In this document: positions 23,204-36,311 of the stretch, piece by piece
Layout: each line of letters opens with the position of its first letter
How positions within the stretch are numbered: the first letter of the stretch is position 1
NCBI GenBank assembly: GCA_011319805.1
Contig: SJRY01000057.1
Location: 1-64,000, forward strand
Length of the DNA stretch: 64,000 nt
Origin: Macrocybe gigantea
Lineage: Eukaryota; Basidiomycota; Agaricomycetes; Agaricales; Callistosporiaceae
Reading direction: 5' to 3'
Notes under the pieces: model-generated
Database searches by the model: none
The model's input: only the letters and a program-made list of their open reading frames with translations
Told to the model about the DNA's origin: nothing
Position numbers and translations under genes: made by a program

Positions 23204-24257
23204 TCACGTCTGCCATGGCGCCCATATCTCTGGTTGCCAGTTTGCATTGCCACGATGGATCAGGCACGTAACGAAGAGCTTTGGGCCAAGAACACCTGGT
23301 GTCCCATCAAGCCTTTGCCCTATAGCCCATTGTTTACCCTCGTTCAACGGGAATCCTATTTTCCTGCGATGTTCCATGTCAAAACATCTGACAATCACAG
23401 GCCTGCGTGTTCTACTCACAGTTATAAACTCTATGGATTCCAGAATAAATTCTGCAGTTGTCATTAGGATATCCCCCCTGGCTATCTCTCCTTGATGGGT
23501 CTTTATCCGCTTTTGCATCGGATATGCGGTATAACCCGACCACTGCGACATCGCTCAGGTCAGTCGCTTCTCGACAGAGAATGAGAATTCACCAGAATCC
23601 ATATTTTGATCTCTCTATCCCTAACCGTTTTGAATACTTTTTCTCTTTCATCCACGACAGACGAGTACGTTTCGCTGGTTTTGGCGACGCGAACCCCAAA
23701 CCCGGGGATATTCGATGACTGAAGCGATATAGGAGGATGCATATAACCTCGACCTCCCCGTTGAGCAGCTTGGGCTGACCAAAACTCTCGTGATGCTCTT
23801 GTTGAGGAACCACCTAATTGGTTATTTGTGGGCTCTGGTGCAACGCCAAGGTCGTGGCTAGGAATTTTGGTCCCGTTTTCCGTGCCTTCAAGGCGGTGTG
23901 TTATTTTCGCTCTTTCTGAAGCGAAGGCGTCGTTTGTTCGGCTTGCACGCGTCCTCTTCTGGATGGAAAAGACTCGACTCTTGATTGCGCCTCCATGGCA
24001 TCGGGGCTGCGATGAGTCTTGAAAAACAGTTAAATTGCAATTCCGAAAGTTTCTTGCCAAGCGGGACTTACTTCACTGCGCCCAGACGTGGTCACCAAAC
24101 TCATGTCTTATGCTCCTGCAAGTGCCGAACATGTTGATACCGGGATTGGATGTTCACGATAAATCCCAAAATTAATGCCAGCTATCGGTATGGTGCCTGC
24201 GTAATAGTGCGGGTCATCGGAATAGGGAAAGGGATTGGGATACGTGGAGTGCGACAT
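23204..24257 (-). CDS. Uncharacterised protein
   Basis: Unknown family; a provisional model. Start MSHSTYPNPFPYSDDPHYYA at 24257. After one or two introns (about 24065-24170) a middle exon of some 130 residues runs through THRLEGTENGTKIPSHDLG, STRASREFWSAQAAQRG and DEREKVFKTVRDREIKIW. The last exon (from about 23550) contains QKRIKTHQGEIARGDILMTT, EFILESIEFITVSRTRRPVI and ends GNANWQPEIWAPWQT at 23204. The last part looks folded (alternating hydrophobic strands) and is the best evidence for a real gene. Compositionally it matches neighbouring coding DNA. I could not tie it to a family. Confidence 0.45.
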
Positions 24258-24804
24258 CAGTAAGTAGTCGTTCGATGTTGTGGGGCGATCAACCGGATAT
24301 CTTCACTTCATGTCGTGCCTTTTAATGCCCCGGCGTCCTCCAACGAGAGTAAAATGGCCCAAGGCCAAAGGTGTATTCAAAGATACCCAACCAAAGATGT
24401 TCAATTGCCAGTCAATACCACCTTGTCCACGTTGTCTTCTCTGTTTTCCTGAATAGCGCATCCATAGAAATGGAATCTTTGTGCCAGAGACGGCGTAGGA
24501 AGGTAAAGTCCCAGACTATCTATCCACGGCCCCAAAAAAATGCTTCATACCCTTCTCGGCATTCCGTATCGGGGATAGCTCTTCAAAGGGAGCAATTATC
24601 GAGCATAAAAATTGAGATTCTGCGGTGAGTGGCACCTTCCGTCAGGTCCGATTCAAGGCTCGCGAGCAGATATGTTTGGTACATGTGATCGTTGGCCAGA
24701 ATGGACGTCCAACTGGCAACTGCATACGTAGATTAACGAATGTACATAACTTAAAAAGAAGTCTTCTGACAGAGAACAAAAGATTTTTTTCGAGTTCTTC
24801 TCAA
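24258..24804. other. Intergenic, nothing recognised
   Basis: Between the unknown gene at 23204 and the YIP gene's 3' end (both on the minus strand). Short open frames on both strands (for example 24371-24628 and 24625-24864, plus strand) have no recognisable motifs and no coding-like exon structure. It probably holds the promoter of the gene starting at 24257 and the 3' UTR of the YIP gene. Confidence 0.5.
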
Positions 24805-26132
24805 CTATTGAATCAGAATCATCCACGCCAAGATGAAGTAGAAGAGACTGAAAGTTGCTGTTGACGACGCAAAATGACCAGGCAAAGGCATTTACTTACA
24901 GGAGAGGATATACCGCAAGTAAAATGCGCTGTTGTTCAATCCGTGTACCATCTAGAAAATTCACCGAGGCTTGAGAGGAGAGATACATGAGTGAAGAAGT
25001 TGCGGAAAGACTATATGTACCCACCCCAAATGCACCATGCCCAAGCAAGTAGCGCAACCGGAGCACGAACATAAATGACATGAACGAAACATGAAATAAA
25101 AGCCGCAATGTCTAAAGGAGCAATGCAGTAACCAAGAACACAAAGGCCTTGGAAAAATGACCTATTAGAAAAAGGTCAAAAACAGGTTATGAATGGGGCT
25201 GTAATAACAAACACTCTTCCTCCTAGAAGCTAAATATGGGGAATGAGGGACATCGACAAGAGAAATTCTGAGGTTCCAATTACCTTTGCTTGCACAGTCA
25301 CAGTCAAGGCGCCTAGAGAACAAATGACAATTACACTCGTAAAAACGCCAAGGGATTGGCTTGGTGGTGCCTGTGAATCGGACAGGATTACGGATGGCAG
25401 AGTCAAAGAAGCGATAAGCTGAATACTTACATTGATGCTAAGCATTATTCCAAGCACTAAGCAAAGAAGGAGAGGTCCCCATAGGTCCCAGTCGCTAAAC
25501 GGTTTTAAGATTGAGCATTTTGGACATGATCGCAGAGTTTCATACCGTAAAACCTCCCTGCCAGTTGCTCTGCGTGGATACAGTACTTGGACTAGTTTTG
25601 AATAGATAGATAAAAGATCTCGGGCCTGCCAGGCAGGGATCAACATCGTCTGGACAGGCCAATTGACGTAACTCACGATAGTCGCTGTTATGGGTTCATC
25701 TAACGTGTCGACGCCCGAATAACTAAACAATGCATTTCAGCAGCTGTTCACTGGGCAACCAAGAGAGCCAGGAGACGTACCGAGTCTCGACGCGAACACC
25801 TCCGACGGTTTGCCTCGTAGACCTGGGACCACCATTTGGGGAACTACCGATATTTCCGGAGAGCCCCGAAGAGGGGCCGCCCGCCACATTGTTCGACGGA
25901 GGTGCAAGGATGTCAGCAGCGCGTCCTTTGCCCTTGCCTGCAGGTTGTGGGGAGCTTGGACCCGGATGCGAGAAACCAGGAATGTTCTCCTCATCGAGAT
26001 CGTCATCGTCGTCTGAAATTTCCAGATTCAAGAACACCACGGGAGAAAGTGCTGCTTAGGAGACTCGCCTGCCGGAATGAACTGAGAGTTTCCTGTCAAC
26101 GGAGTCGTCAGAGTCGCTGAATGCATTGCCAT
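24805..26132 (-). CDS. YIP4: Yip1-domain membrane protein, YIPF6/Yip4-type
   Basis: Golgi/ER multi-pass protein that binds Rab GTPases. Spliced sequence: MAMHSATLTTPLTGNS, an acidic DDDDDLDEENIPGF, a Gly/Pro/Ser linker, then DTLDEPITATIVRDL, DWDLWGPLLLCLVLGIML, SLGVFTSVIVICSLGALTV, LLGGRVSFFQGLCVLGYC, ASVNFLDGTRIEQQRILLAV and the end LLLFYFILAWMILIQ. DWDLWGPLLLC, LLGG.xSFFQxLCVLGYC and AVYPxxLFYFxxxWMI are characteristic of the YIPF6/Yip4 branch. Small exons (one of 17 nt encoding LLGGR plus part of a Val) and about eight introns. The first intron (26013-26068) has a GC donor. It diverges from RPT2 across 150 bp. Confidence 0.88.
26013..26068 (-). other. GC-AG intron in the YIP4 gene
   Basis: Exon 1 ends GGCAG and the intron starts GCGAGT, ending ATTTCAG. 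Only this pairing keeps IPA joined in frame to the acidic DDDDDLDEEN exon. Length 56 nt, the normal size here. GC donors with strong flanking AG/GAGT context are a known minor class. Confidence 0.7.
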
Positions 26133-26183
26133 GGTTGCTCGTCCTGCGGGCTGCCACGCTTGCGCTGGATTGAGTATGTAAGT

Positions 26184-26189
26184 CACGTG
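26184..26189. promoter_or_regulatory. CACGTG (E-box/Cbf1-like) element between YIP4 and RPT2
   Basis: Palindromic CACGTG in TCACGTGC context, in the middle of the 150-bp divergent promoter. Binding by a bHLH factor such as Cbf1 is inferred from the motif only. Confidence 0.4.
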
Positions 26190-26282
26190 CTCCATTACCC
26201 AGATCGGGCAAAGACTGACGCGTCCTCCAAATCTCGACTTTCTCGCTCTCACTGTTCAAGCCAAGCTTTACATCTACGAACA

Positions 26283-27910
<1,628 letters not shown>

Positions 27911-28710
27911 AGTCCTTTTTGTCATTTTATATTCGTTTTCCTTTTATTCATTTCTTTTAATTTTGTACACTATATGCACGACTGTGAGCCCAAGTTTAGG
28001 TACGACCCAGAGTGCACAGATGAATCGCGTAGACCGGACATGAAGTGACCTCAAGAGGAGTTCGTTCATGATCAAGCGTCGTACACTCATGATGACTAAG
28101 CATTTGCCTAGGTTGTCTTATATTTCGACCATGTGAAAGTCTCTGCTGGATCGGATTGATGTGGGTATCGACGTACACGCGCACTGCCTCCTCAATATCC
28201 GAAACTTTCACAGCTGTCTTGGGGCTCCAAGCTTCCTTAAACCCGCACAAACGGGGATATCGCGTGCTTGCGAAGTTCTCGTTCCAGGAGCGCTTCCGTG
28301 TGATGGAGTGACTTTTTTCCAGGCCATTGTTTCATCTCCCACAGACGGGATCTGTAAAAGGGAAAATTGCGATAGTTATGGATTTGGTGGAGTAAAGTAA
28401 GATGGAGTATGCGAAACTGGTCTCTGATGAGTGTTTTGCTTGCTATGCGTGAGAACTATAAGGTAAACGCGATGAATGAATGGCACCGTGAAGTGTTCCA
28501 AAGCCACTATGTAAATGTATATAAATAGTCACCGACTGATTAATAGTCTGGTCAAGTTGAATATATGCTGGGTGCATAAAGAAGAGGAGTGCAATCAATG
28601 TGAATTAGAGAGCCTAGCTGAAATTTGTTCATGAGGAAACAAATGCTCATGTTCGCATTCGTCTCGAGCGGGCAGAAGCCTGTGAAGTAGAGTATCGCAA
28701 TGGGTAAAGT
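27911..28710. other. Intergenic, convergent 3' ends
   Basis: Gap between RPT2 (plus) and the gene ending at 28711 (minus). It begins with a T-rich stretch (27900-27990), probably the RPT2 3' UTR. On the minus strand 28000-28330 can be read as WSPKTAVKVSDIEEAVRVYV and nearby helical fragments, but with stops and no start, so it may be a decayed exon. Nothing certain. Confidence 0.45.
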
Positions 28711-30451
28711 TCAGTACGGCGCACGATGTAACATGACCCACCTTAGCCAGATCTTTCCTCCACCACTTCTCTCTCTCACAAGCTCCCAATCCCTCGGTGG
28801 GCCGAGATACGTTCCTCTTAGCCAATCCAACAAAATCTTTCGCCCTTCTGGCGTGCCCTCGCTCTCGAGCACCCACTCTCCACGCCAACCTTCTCCCACG
28901 AGCATCTCGCAACCGTGCGAATACAAGAGTTCTTGGCCAGACCAAGCTGCTCCGCTCGACCTAGGTATGCGAACAATTCGGGCTGTCCAGACGTACTTCT
29001 TGACAAGCGCTAATCCACTTCGGGAATGGGGGCTTGGAACTTTCGTCAGGAACTGTAATAACTGCGTGTCAACCGAACCTTGACAGTCGATTGGCATACG
29101 CGAGATGGTGAAGACGGGATTTGTAAGAACAGAAGGCGGGGTTATATGGGCGTAATAGAAGGGAGAAGGCAAACTCAGGGGATCCGGCAAAGGAATGGAT
29201 AGGTCGCCAGCAGGCGAGTATGGAACTAGATGTGAACCATCGAATATTAGCCACTTGCAGTGATCAAAAATAGGCGGCTCCTCGAAATCCAAGTCGGGCG
29301 TTGAAGATGGGGTCACATATAGGTAACCAAGATTGCAAATCACGTCACCGGTGGACAGATACGACCAAAGGCCATGCTCTGCAAGCTGTTCTTCACATTG
29401 AAGAATGCCTTCAGAGTCTTTGGAAAGATCAGAGCATGGTACGAAGACGCGAAGGATGGGGGCGCGTGTCCGGGAAGTGGCGAGAGAAAAATTGTGAGGA
29501 GAAGTAGGAAAGATGGTAGAAGCGAACAATGGAGGCGAGGGATCCGAGGAAGAACTGCTGGTCGTAGTGGAGGACGTAAATGGGGTCGGAGAAGTGCTAC
29601 GAGAGCCGGAAAGCGGGGACATGGAATCAGAAATGGAAGAATCGCTTGCTTGAAGATCGTCATAATGAAATGCCGATGGGGGAAGCTGCGACGAAGATTT
29701 GCGAGAAAATGTACGACGCCATGAGGATGAGTAAGTTTGCAACGCACGAGGCTCAGGGAGGGGTGGTGGAGTCGGTTTGGTCGAGCGGCCGAACAGTGTC
29801 CGGCGCAACACGGAGGGGCGAGGCGGGACTCGTCTTGGTTTGGCATGTGAGCTATTTTCAGACCTTGGGGCGAGTAAGACAATGGCGGTGGAAACTGCAG
29901 CTCTCGAAGGGCATGCATGGCTTTGCCTGGAAAATTGGCCTGAGAGGAACGGGGCTCGGGAGCAATAGGAACAGAAGAGCTGCTGTGTATTAAATTTTGC
30001 AATAATAGGACGAAACGAGAGTGGGCTTGAGTGAGGTCAATCAGCCTGGAAGTAAGCCGGTCGTCCTGAAGGGAAGGTAGAAAGCATGAAAGAAGGCGAT
30101 GCGCGTGCTCTGGGTATAGGTGCAAAGGATATTTTTGGGATATTACTACGTGGGAAGAGATACGGGATGAGCAACGGTCGAATGGGATGAACGGGAAAAC
30201 TGACGAAAGAGGTGGAGATCATGAACAGTGACATTGAAATGAGACTGGACATAGCGCGGATCGGCGTGCCGCAGAGCGTACTGATAGCACGGGACATAGC
30301 GCGAGAGGATGATGTCGCGGGAGACGGGGTCATCGAAAAGACGGCGAGCTGATCTGGAGGCGGAGAGGACGGCACGAAAGTCAGACCAGGAGAGGTGTCT
30401 TAAAAGACGGGCCAGAACAGGCGGATGCTCAAGAACGGCGAGCAATGACAT
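28711..30451 (-). CDS. Uncharacterised agaricomycete protein with F-box-like N-terminus
   Basis: The start [20 protein letters not shown] at 30451, followed by [20 protein letters not shown], is a helical F-box-like unit (an upstream ATG at 30598 would add a Pro/Ser tract). After an intron near 30130-30200 come [18 protein letters not shown] and [20 protein letters not shown], then a long exon with Ser/Thr-rich spacer and an ordered C-terminal half: [60 protein letters not shown], ending [11 protein letters not shown]. One base is missing near 29806, where PP must join [12 protein letters not shown]. The C-terminal part looks like a compact conserved domain I cannot name. SCF membership is inference from the N-terminus only. 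Confidence 0.6.
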
Positions 30452-30707
30452 TTCCCTGATATGCAGACAGGGTGGCGACGACGACGGCGACGGCGACGAG
30501 GGCGATGATGGCGACGGCGGGGCCTCAAGGCGCCCAAGTCGTTGCGACAGAGGACATTTTTTGATTTCAGAGATATCCAATTTTATATTTTTCGCCATTT
30601 CATTTTCAATTCTGCGTCATTCCCTTGTCTTACCCCATTTGGTCGGACGCGGGACCTCACCGCTACAAAGCCAAACAACGTCTTCGAAACTTTTCATCAC
30701 TCACACA

Positions 30708-32064
30708 ATGGTGCGTCTCCGACTTGGCGTTCCGGTCAGCGCTGTCTCACAACATGGCCTCCTTCTAGCCTCGTGATCTTGAGCGCGAAGTTTTCGGAGG
30801 TTCAGAGTCAGAGCTTTCCTCCGACGAGGAAGGTAGGTCAACGTTCTCTTCTTGCTTGCTCAGCTCACCTCATGTCTGCCTAGACCATGTTCAGCAGCAA
30901 CAGCGTCACACTCAGTTGCGCCGGGATACCTACGAGTCGTCTGATGATGAAGGTGGCAGCGAGGATGAGTATATACAGGAACCAGCAGAGCCGACTAAAC
31001 CAAAGAAACACTTGCCAAGAATCGCCTCCGCAAGCGTACTGAAGATGAGGAGGGCGGCGGAAGGCCAGTGGCTAGGAAGCGCAAACGCAGACAGCCCACC
31101 GAAATCGACCTCAACGAACTCCCTCCCGAGCAAGGTACTGCTTGCCAGCACTGGTTTCCATCGAAATCTGACTTTCCCCCTTTCCCCAGCGAACAAAATT
31201 CGCTTGGACATGAAAATAGAAGCCATACTCAAGCCGAAAAAGGAGCTAGACAAAAGAAGCGCAAAGCGAACGACGAAGTTCTCGACAGCTTTGCCGATGA
31301 CGAAGTCGCCAGGCTCAGGGAGGCGATGAACAACGCGGCAGACGAGGACATCCGGGCCAATAGTGAGAAAATGCCAGCAACTGCTAAACTCAAGCTTTTG
31401 CCAGAAGCCATGGAAACACTACGCAAGTCAGTGGACACACATTCCCCATTCTGACACGCGCCGTTTATTGTGATTCGCACGTCATTCTAGGGCATCCCTT
31501 GCGCAGTCAATCATTGACAACAACCTCTTAGACGCCGTCAGGCGATGGCTTGAGCCTCTTCCCGATCGTTCTCTCCCAGCGCTCAACATCCAGCGCGAAT
31601 TCTTCAACATCATCAGAAAGATGGAATTTATCGACAGCTCCGTGTTAAAGGAGTCGGGCCTTGGCCGAATCGTCCTGTTCTACACTAAATGCAAGCGCGT
31701 GACACCTGATATCTCACGCACCGCCAATGAGCTAGTGTCTACATGGTCAAGACCGATCATCAAGCGGTCTGCATCATATCGAGATCGTATCGTCCCGACA
31801 GCTCAGGACACTGGCGACGAGGTTCATCGTGCAGGCGAGAAGTTGAATGCCATTCTAGCACGAGCCAAGGAAGCAGAAAAGGGTCGGGTACGAAAGAACG
31901 CCGTCATGATTCCTCAGCCGGAGCTCGGTAACTACACAGTTGCTCCCAAGCCCAATGCCGGAATCACCAGGGGAAACATCAGTGTCGACGTTGATATCGA
32001 ACGAAGAAGGAAGGGCATAGAGCGGATGAGGAGCCTGACTAGGAAGGTCGGCAGCATGAGATAA
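30708..32064 (+). CDS. IWS1: Transcription elongation factor Iws1/Spn1 (TFIIS N-terminal domain)
   Basis: Nuclear factor that binds Spt6 and RNA polymerase II. The ATG at 30708 is an exon by itself; the 58-nt intron is followed by PRDLEREVFGGSESELSSDE. A disordered, acidic then basic N-terminal half (DESSDDEGGSEDEY-like, RKRKRRQPTEIDLNELPPEQ) precedes the folded TFIIS-N-like part: MPATAKLKLLPEAMETLRK, LLDAVRRWLEPLPDRSLPAL, NIQREFFNIIRKMEFIDSS, LKESGLGRIVLFYTKCKRVT and ANELVSTWSRPIIKRSASYR. C-terminal NISVDVDIERRRKGIERMRS ends at the stop. Two single-base deletions (near 31010, AAAA read as AAA, and near 31240) break the frame in the disordered half. Confidence 0.92.
30711..30768 (+). other. 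Intron directly after the IWS1 start codon
   Basis: ATG then GTGCGT, ending TTCTAG. Without splicing the frame meets a stop after 22 codons; with it the first residues are MPRDLEREVF. Confidence 0.85.
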
Positions 32065-33039
32065 TGAGGCCTCACTGCATCTTTTTCCTTTCCTGTCGTT
32101 TGGTTGGTCCATGTACGAATACGGGGTCTCTTTATTGATGACTATTCGATTTCCGGCGTTTTGGATGTCATGCCTCACGTTCCAGGTACAGATGAGATTC
32201 TAGGTTATCTTTCCCGCCCGTTCCTGAAGGACTTTCGCGGTCCCGATTACGTTTCAACAGCATGCGAAATGCTTGGGTCCGACCTCGGGCAGGCCGTTCT
32301 GTTGCCGGACGTATGATCCTTGACGAGCGGATTGGCGACCTGGTGTGAATGTTGCTCGACAATTCCTGCCGAGACATGGGTCTGATGCTTATCGCATATG
32401 GGGAAACAATGAACTGCATTGCAGCAGCATTGCACTATTATGACTTTGACATGTCAATCGCCGAATGTTCTCCGCTGGTAATTCGTCATCCAACCCGGTA
32501 TTGCTGTGCTCACCGAACCGCAAGCTGTCTTCGGTGTTCGACTCTTTCTACAGCATTTGTTAAGGCACGATGACAAGGACTGCAGTTGCGACTCATGTGC
32601 TTCCAATTTCGGTCGTCCTTTCATGTACACGTCTGTTTCGCCAAGCGCTACAGCTTGCAGGTGCCCCAGGCCCAAGGCACGAGGACGACGCATTGTAGGT
32701 GCTGGCATCCGCGCGCCGTGACACGAACTTTTACCATTTGCCTTGCTAAATACGCAATCATAGTTGGACCGGATTCCAGGAAGCAAACTCGCATATATGA
32801 ATCTATTTCTGCAATGCTTCTTGTCTCGCCTGGACCCAAGTGCTAGTATATTGAATCAAAGCTCACTTCAGATGTACCAGTTTGAGGAGAATTACTTCGA
32901 GTTGATGATCCTTTGCTTGCCGCAGCATCGTCCGCCTTCACTCTAAGCATGCTCATGCTCCACGGTCCATTCTGCAAACCAATCGTACCCCCCCCGGCGG
33001 AATATTTCCACTTCTTCGCATGGCGAGTCGCCAGCACAG
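32065..33039. other. Gene-free stretch upstream of the ABCC relic
   Basis: Short plus-strand frames (32104-32316, 32349-32573) and minus-strand frames lack recognisable motifs and are closed by stops. Part of it may be the eroded N-terminal membrane domain of the transporter relic that follows, but I cannot align it. The first 50-100 bases are likely the IWS1 3' UTR. Confidence 0.45.
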
Positions 33040-34200
33040 AAGCACAAGAGCGAACATATCATTCTAACGCATCAAGTAATTCACGCCTTCAGACGTTTGC
33101 TCTTGCTCATCCTGGAAATTTGCCAAAGTCGCCCTCAAGGCTGGGGCAGATCTTGACAAATGCCCTCCTGGTCATATTCTGGTGGTCATCACAGATGCAG
33201 CATAGCGTTCCCTTTGTGCCTGACTTCCATGCGTACATTTCTAGACGGCCTGACCTTTCATTACATTCATGATGGTTTTAGTCCGTCTTTATGTTGGCAT
33301 CATTGGCTGTGGCAACGAAGCCGCAATAGACCACGATCCTGTCAAAACACGTCATCTTCATCTTGCTCGTGCTGTTCAATGTATACTTTTACAAGGGTGC
33401 TGCCTCTTGCAGTACATGCAACAGCTCCGTCTCTGTTCTCCTTGTGGACAGACTAGATAATGTCCTTTTTACGGTGTACAAGCATGGTTACATCACACTT
33501 GATGAACTGTCTCCCATCGTAGCTTATGACAAACCTCAACGCGTTCGGGTGAAGAGCTTCAAGGTCAATCCCAATCGTCGACGCAGTCCCGGACAATTGC
33601 TATGTGCATGTCCTGTTGCCTATCGTAGTACATGAACTTCCACAACCAGTCATGCAATCAACCACTCAGGGGGTGGCTAAAGACCTTCTGTGTCGAGCTT
33701 TTCCATGAAGCGGTTTCCTTCGTCGTCCGAGTGATCAGTGATTTCGCTTTCCCATATGCCATAAAAGAACTGCTTCGGTAAGTCTAAAGCTGTCTTTGTA
33801 TCCATGCATCTCACGACAGGAGGTATAGGCACTCATATGCGGCCGTGGTTCTGGCTATTCGCAGGCCGAATGATGGTACATTTGTATTGGCAGTGGTATA
33901 CACATACTGCAGTGAGTCTTTCCGGCTTCTGCAAGTGTGTGATTTCGTCCTGTTCATCTCAAACGCTTGCATCTGACAGTCTAGAAGTTGCCTTGACCAA
34001 CTTTCTATTGTCACCACCTACGTATGTGGCGCAACATTGATTTATTGGAATATTAGGTAACAGCCTGGAAGCGGATCACATTACCCTTGAGCAGGAAGAA
34101 CAATTGTCAATGCAAGGCATTCCTCCAGCGTACTGGCCTGCATCGGGAGATCTTTGGGCAGAAAAACTGTCAGCAGAAGGGCCAATCGTCATTACTAAGT
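33040..34200 (+). pseudogene. Fragmented ABCC (MRP/Ybt1-type) ABC transporter relic
   Basis: Pieces of a fungal full-length ABCC transporter in several frames. In order: an ALAHPGN...KAGADLDKCPPG-like stretch (33090-33170), FNVYFYKGAAS and LDNVLFTVYKHGYITLDELS with YDKPQRVRVKSF (33370-33570), LKTFCVELFHEAVSFVVRVI then SDFAFPYAIKELLR (33677-33780), HMRPWFWLFAGRMMVHLYWQ (33830-33900), and GNSLEADHITLEQEEQLSMQ then GIPPAYWPASGDLWAEKLSA (34056-34180). The first pieces belong to the N-terminal part and first membrane domain; the last is the linker just before nucleotide-binding domain 2. NBD1 and the second membrane domain, some 700 residues, are missing between them, and no Walker A follows. Stops interrupt every frame. 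This is not a functional gene. Confidence 0.7.
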
Positions 34201-34406
34201 TAGCTCTTGGAGTTGGCAAAAGATCGCGCCCACGAGCATGCAGCTACCTCTAGTGTATGAGTTGCAGCATGTAAGGCACGTAACTGAATTTGGGAATGAG
34301 GATGATTAGCGGCGGTGAATGATGGAGCGGAGCTTGAAACGGGAATTCCCACATAACACGTTGCGGAGCGAGCGGACTGGGTCACTCGTCCTGCATTCCT
34401 TCCTTT

Positions 34407-36311
34407 ATGCACGTATCCCGCCCTCCCGGGCTCTCTCCTCTCGCTATCGTGCTGCCGCGTCCACAGCTTGCTCATAAACATTCTTCGCTATCATCGAACG
34501 CGTCACAGCCCTCGCCCCGCACCCCGCGCACCCCTTCCTGCGGCTCTTCCGTCCTTCTCGCTTCAAACAGAAACAGCCGCAACAGCACGGATAGCTGGAA
34601 CAGCTCCAATGGCCAGGACGAGCTGGAATGGGAATGGAAGCCCGAACAGATCCGTCTCCTTTCTAGAGTATGTCTTCCGTTTGCAGCACACGCGTCCCTT
34701 CATTCATTTGTCGTTTTCAGACACTCGATGCGCTCCCTGCGCACTTAGTCACTCCCTTTAATGGTCCCGTTCCACCCTCCAATCTGCTCGACAAGATTGC
34801 CCGCGGCGTCGCCCAAGCCAAGGGTCCCATCGATTGGCCCCACTCACTGCGCGCGACACGCGTCAAACTCATCGAGCTCTCCCGTTCTCGTGCAAAGGAG
34901 GAGCAAGCCCAGCAGCTTGTTACCGAGACAACTCACGATGCGGATATGGGTGTTTCAGATACTCATTCTCGTTTCGCCGAATCTCACGGGAAATCGTTCC
35001 CCATCAGACGACCTCTGTATAGACAATCTAGCATGGACTTCTTGAACGCCGCAGAACTCAAAGAAAACAGCGACATTGCCTGGTAACGCCTCGTTTTCTT
35101 TCATAAACTCGTCACATTATGGCATTCTGACCCCTCTGCCGTCCAGCTTGTCTGACCGCCTCCAACAACGAGCTGATCGATACACTTCTCGTGCCGCCTA
35201 TCACCCATACTCACGTCAAAACTCTCACTCTCCTTATCAAGGTAGATTATCATCCCCAATCAGACCTGGTGCCTCATCCCTCATGAATCCGTCCACGCCG
35301 AGCTCTTCGACCCTCAATTCCTTGTCTTCTTTGTCTGTTGGTACCCGTGCCCTCCGTCGCACGTCGTCAAACATCTCCATCACTTCTGTTTCTTCAATGT
35401 CCATAGTAAGCGGCCACAGTGCAAGTCCACTCGTGGATCCGCGGGTTCAGAGAGTCAAGAGATCGGACTCATTTACAGCTCCTGCACCACCTCCAAAGGA
35501 CCGTAAATTCCTTCCTTCGCCTATCAAAGAGGACGTGAAGGAAGGCCTTCCGATAACTCCAATTTCTAGTCCTCTTGATGAGCCTCTTTCCCTCTTTACG
35601 GAGAGAAACAAGCGGCCCAAACACAGGAAACAGGTCTCTTACCCGTCCTCTGACGAAGACGAAAAGCAGCGCACGCAATCTGCCAAGAAAATGCGTCTTC
35701 GCGAGTTCAGTTCCCCTACCACGCCTCTCTTGAATTCCCCGGCATCGCTACCCCCAGCATCGCCTCCGGTCACGTCTGTCAAGAAGACAAAAGCCAAGAA
35801 TACAACCATGAAGACAGCTCACCCTTCGTCACCGACCCCTAACTCGAAAACGCCTGTTGCGAAAAAGGACGTTCTTTCAGGTTCCAAGAACCCTGCCCCA
35901 ATTAGCAAGGATACTTCTGAAAAGGAGACCAAGAAGCCGAAGCTGTTGCGCATGAATCTCCAACGAAACCCGAGCATGTTTGGCGCCGAGCTTCCTCTGC
36001 TGCAAAAGTCCAGTGTTTCGTCTCCTGTTCCGCGTGATTCGCCTCGTTCTCCGGCCATCGCTTCTCCGTTGAAAGAGGCTTTCTCCCCCATGAGCTCTGA
36101 CGCTCATACGGCCAGCCCCACTGGCCTATCGCCGAAGCTGAAGACATTGAGACGAGTCAGGCGACTGGCTCCTGCTCGAAGGATCTCCTTTGGAAGTCTT
36201 CCTGTCCCTGAAGAAGGGAGCGAGGACAGCGTCGAGAGTAACCATCGTTCTCGCGAAAAGCGGAATCAGAGGGACATAGCGCAGCTGGAGAGTGCCTTCC
36301 AGCTGCAATAA
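34407..36311 (+). CDS. Large Ser/Pro-rich disordered protein, conserved N-terminal segment
   Basis: Unrecognised. Three exons: MHVSRPPGLSPLAIVLPRPQ and a Ser-rich stretch to GQDELEWEWKPEQIRLLSR; intron 34670-34720; LDALPAHLVTPFNGPVPPSN, LLDKIARGVAQAKGPIDWPH and SLRATRVKLIELSRSRAKEE; intron 35083-35146; then 380 residues of Ser/Pro/Lys-rich sequence ending REKRNQRDIAQLESAFQLQ. The second exon looks ordered and is the likely conserved part. The third exon carries many SP/TP sites and basic clusters, so a regulated nuclear protein is possible but unproven. Open reading across a 1.2-kb exon with codon use like its neighbours supports a real gene. Confidence 0.7.

Noticed and set aside
28000..28330. 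Minus-strand helical fragment as a gene
   Set aside because: Stops between fragments, no start and no family match; kept only as a note in the intergenic entry.
29340..30125. Separate minus-strand gene of 261 codons
   Set aside because: Only its first part continues the gene at 28711-30451; after about 29810 the real frame shifts and the rest is a shadow.
32104..32573. Plus-strand ORFs as a transposase (KDZ-type) remnant
   Set aside because: Cys-rich look only; no DDE-like or CxC motif could be found in either strand.
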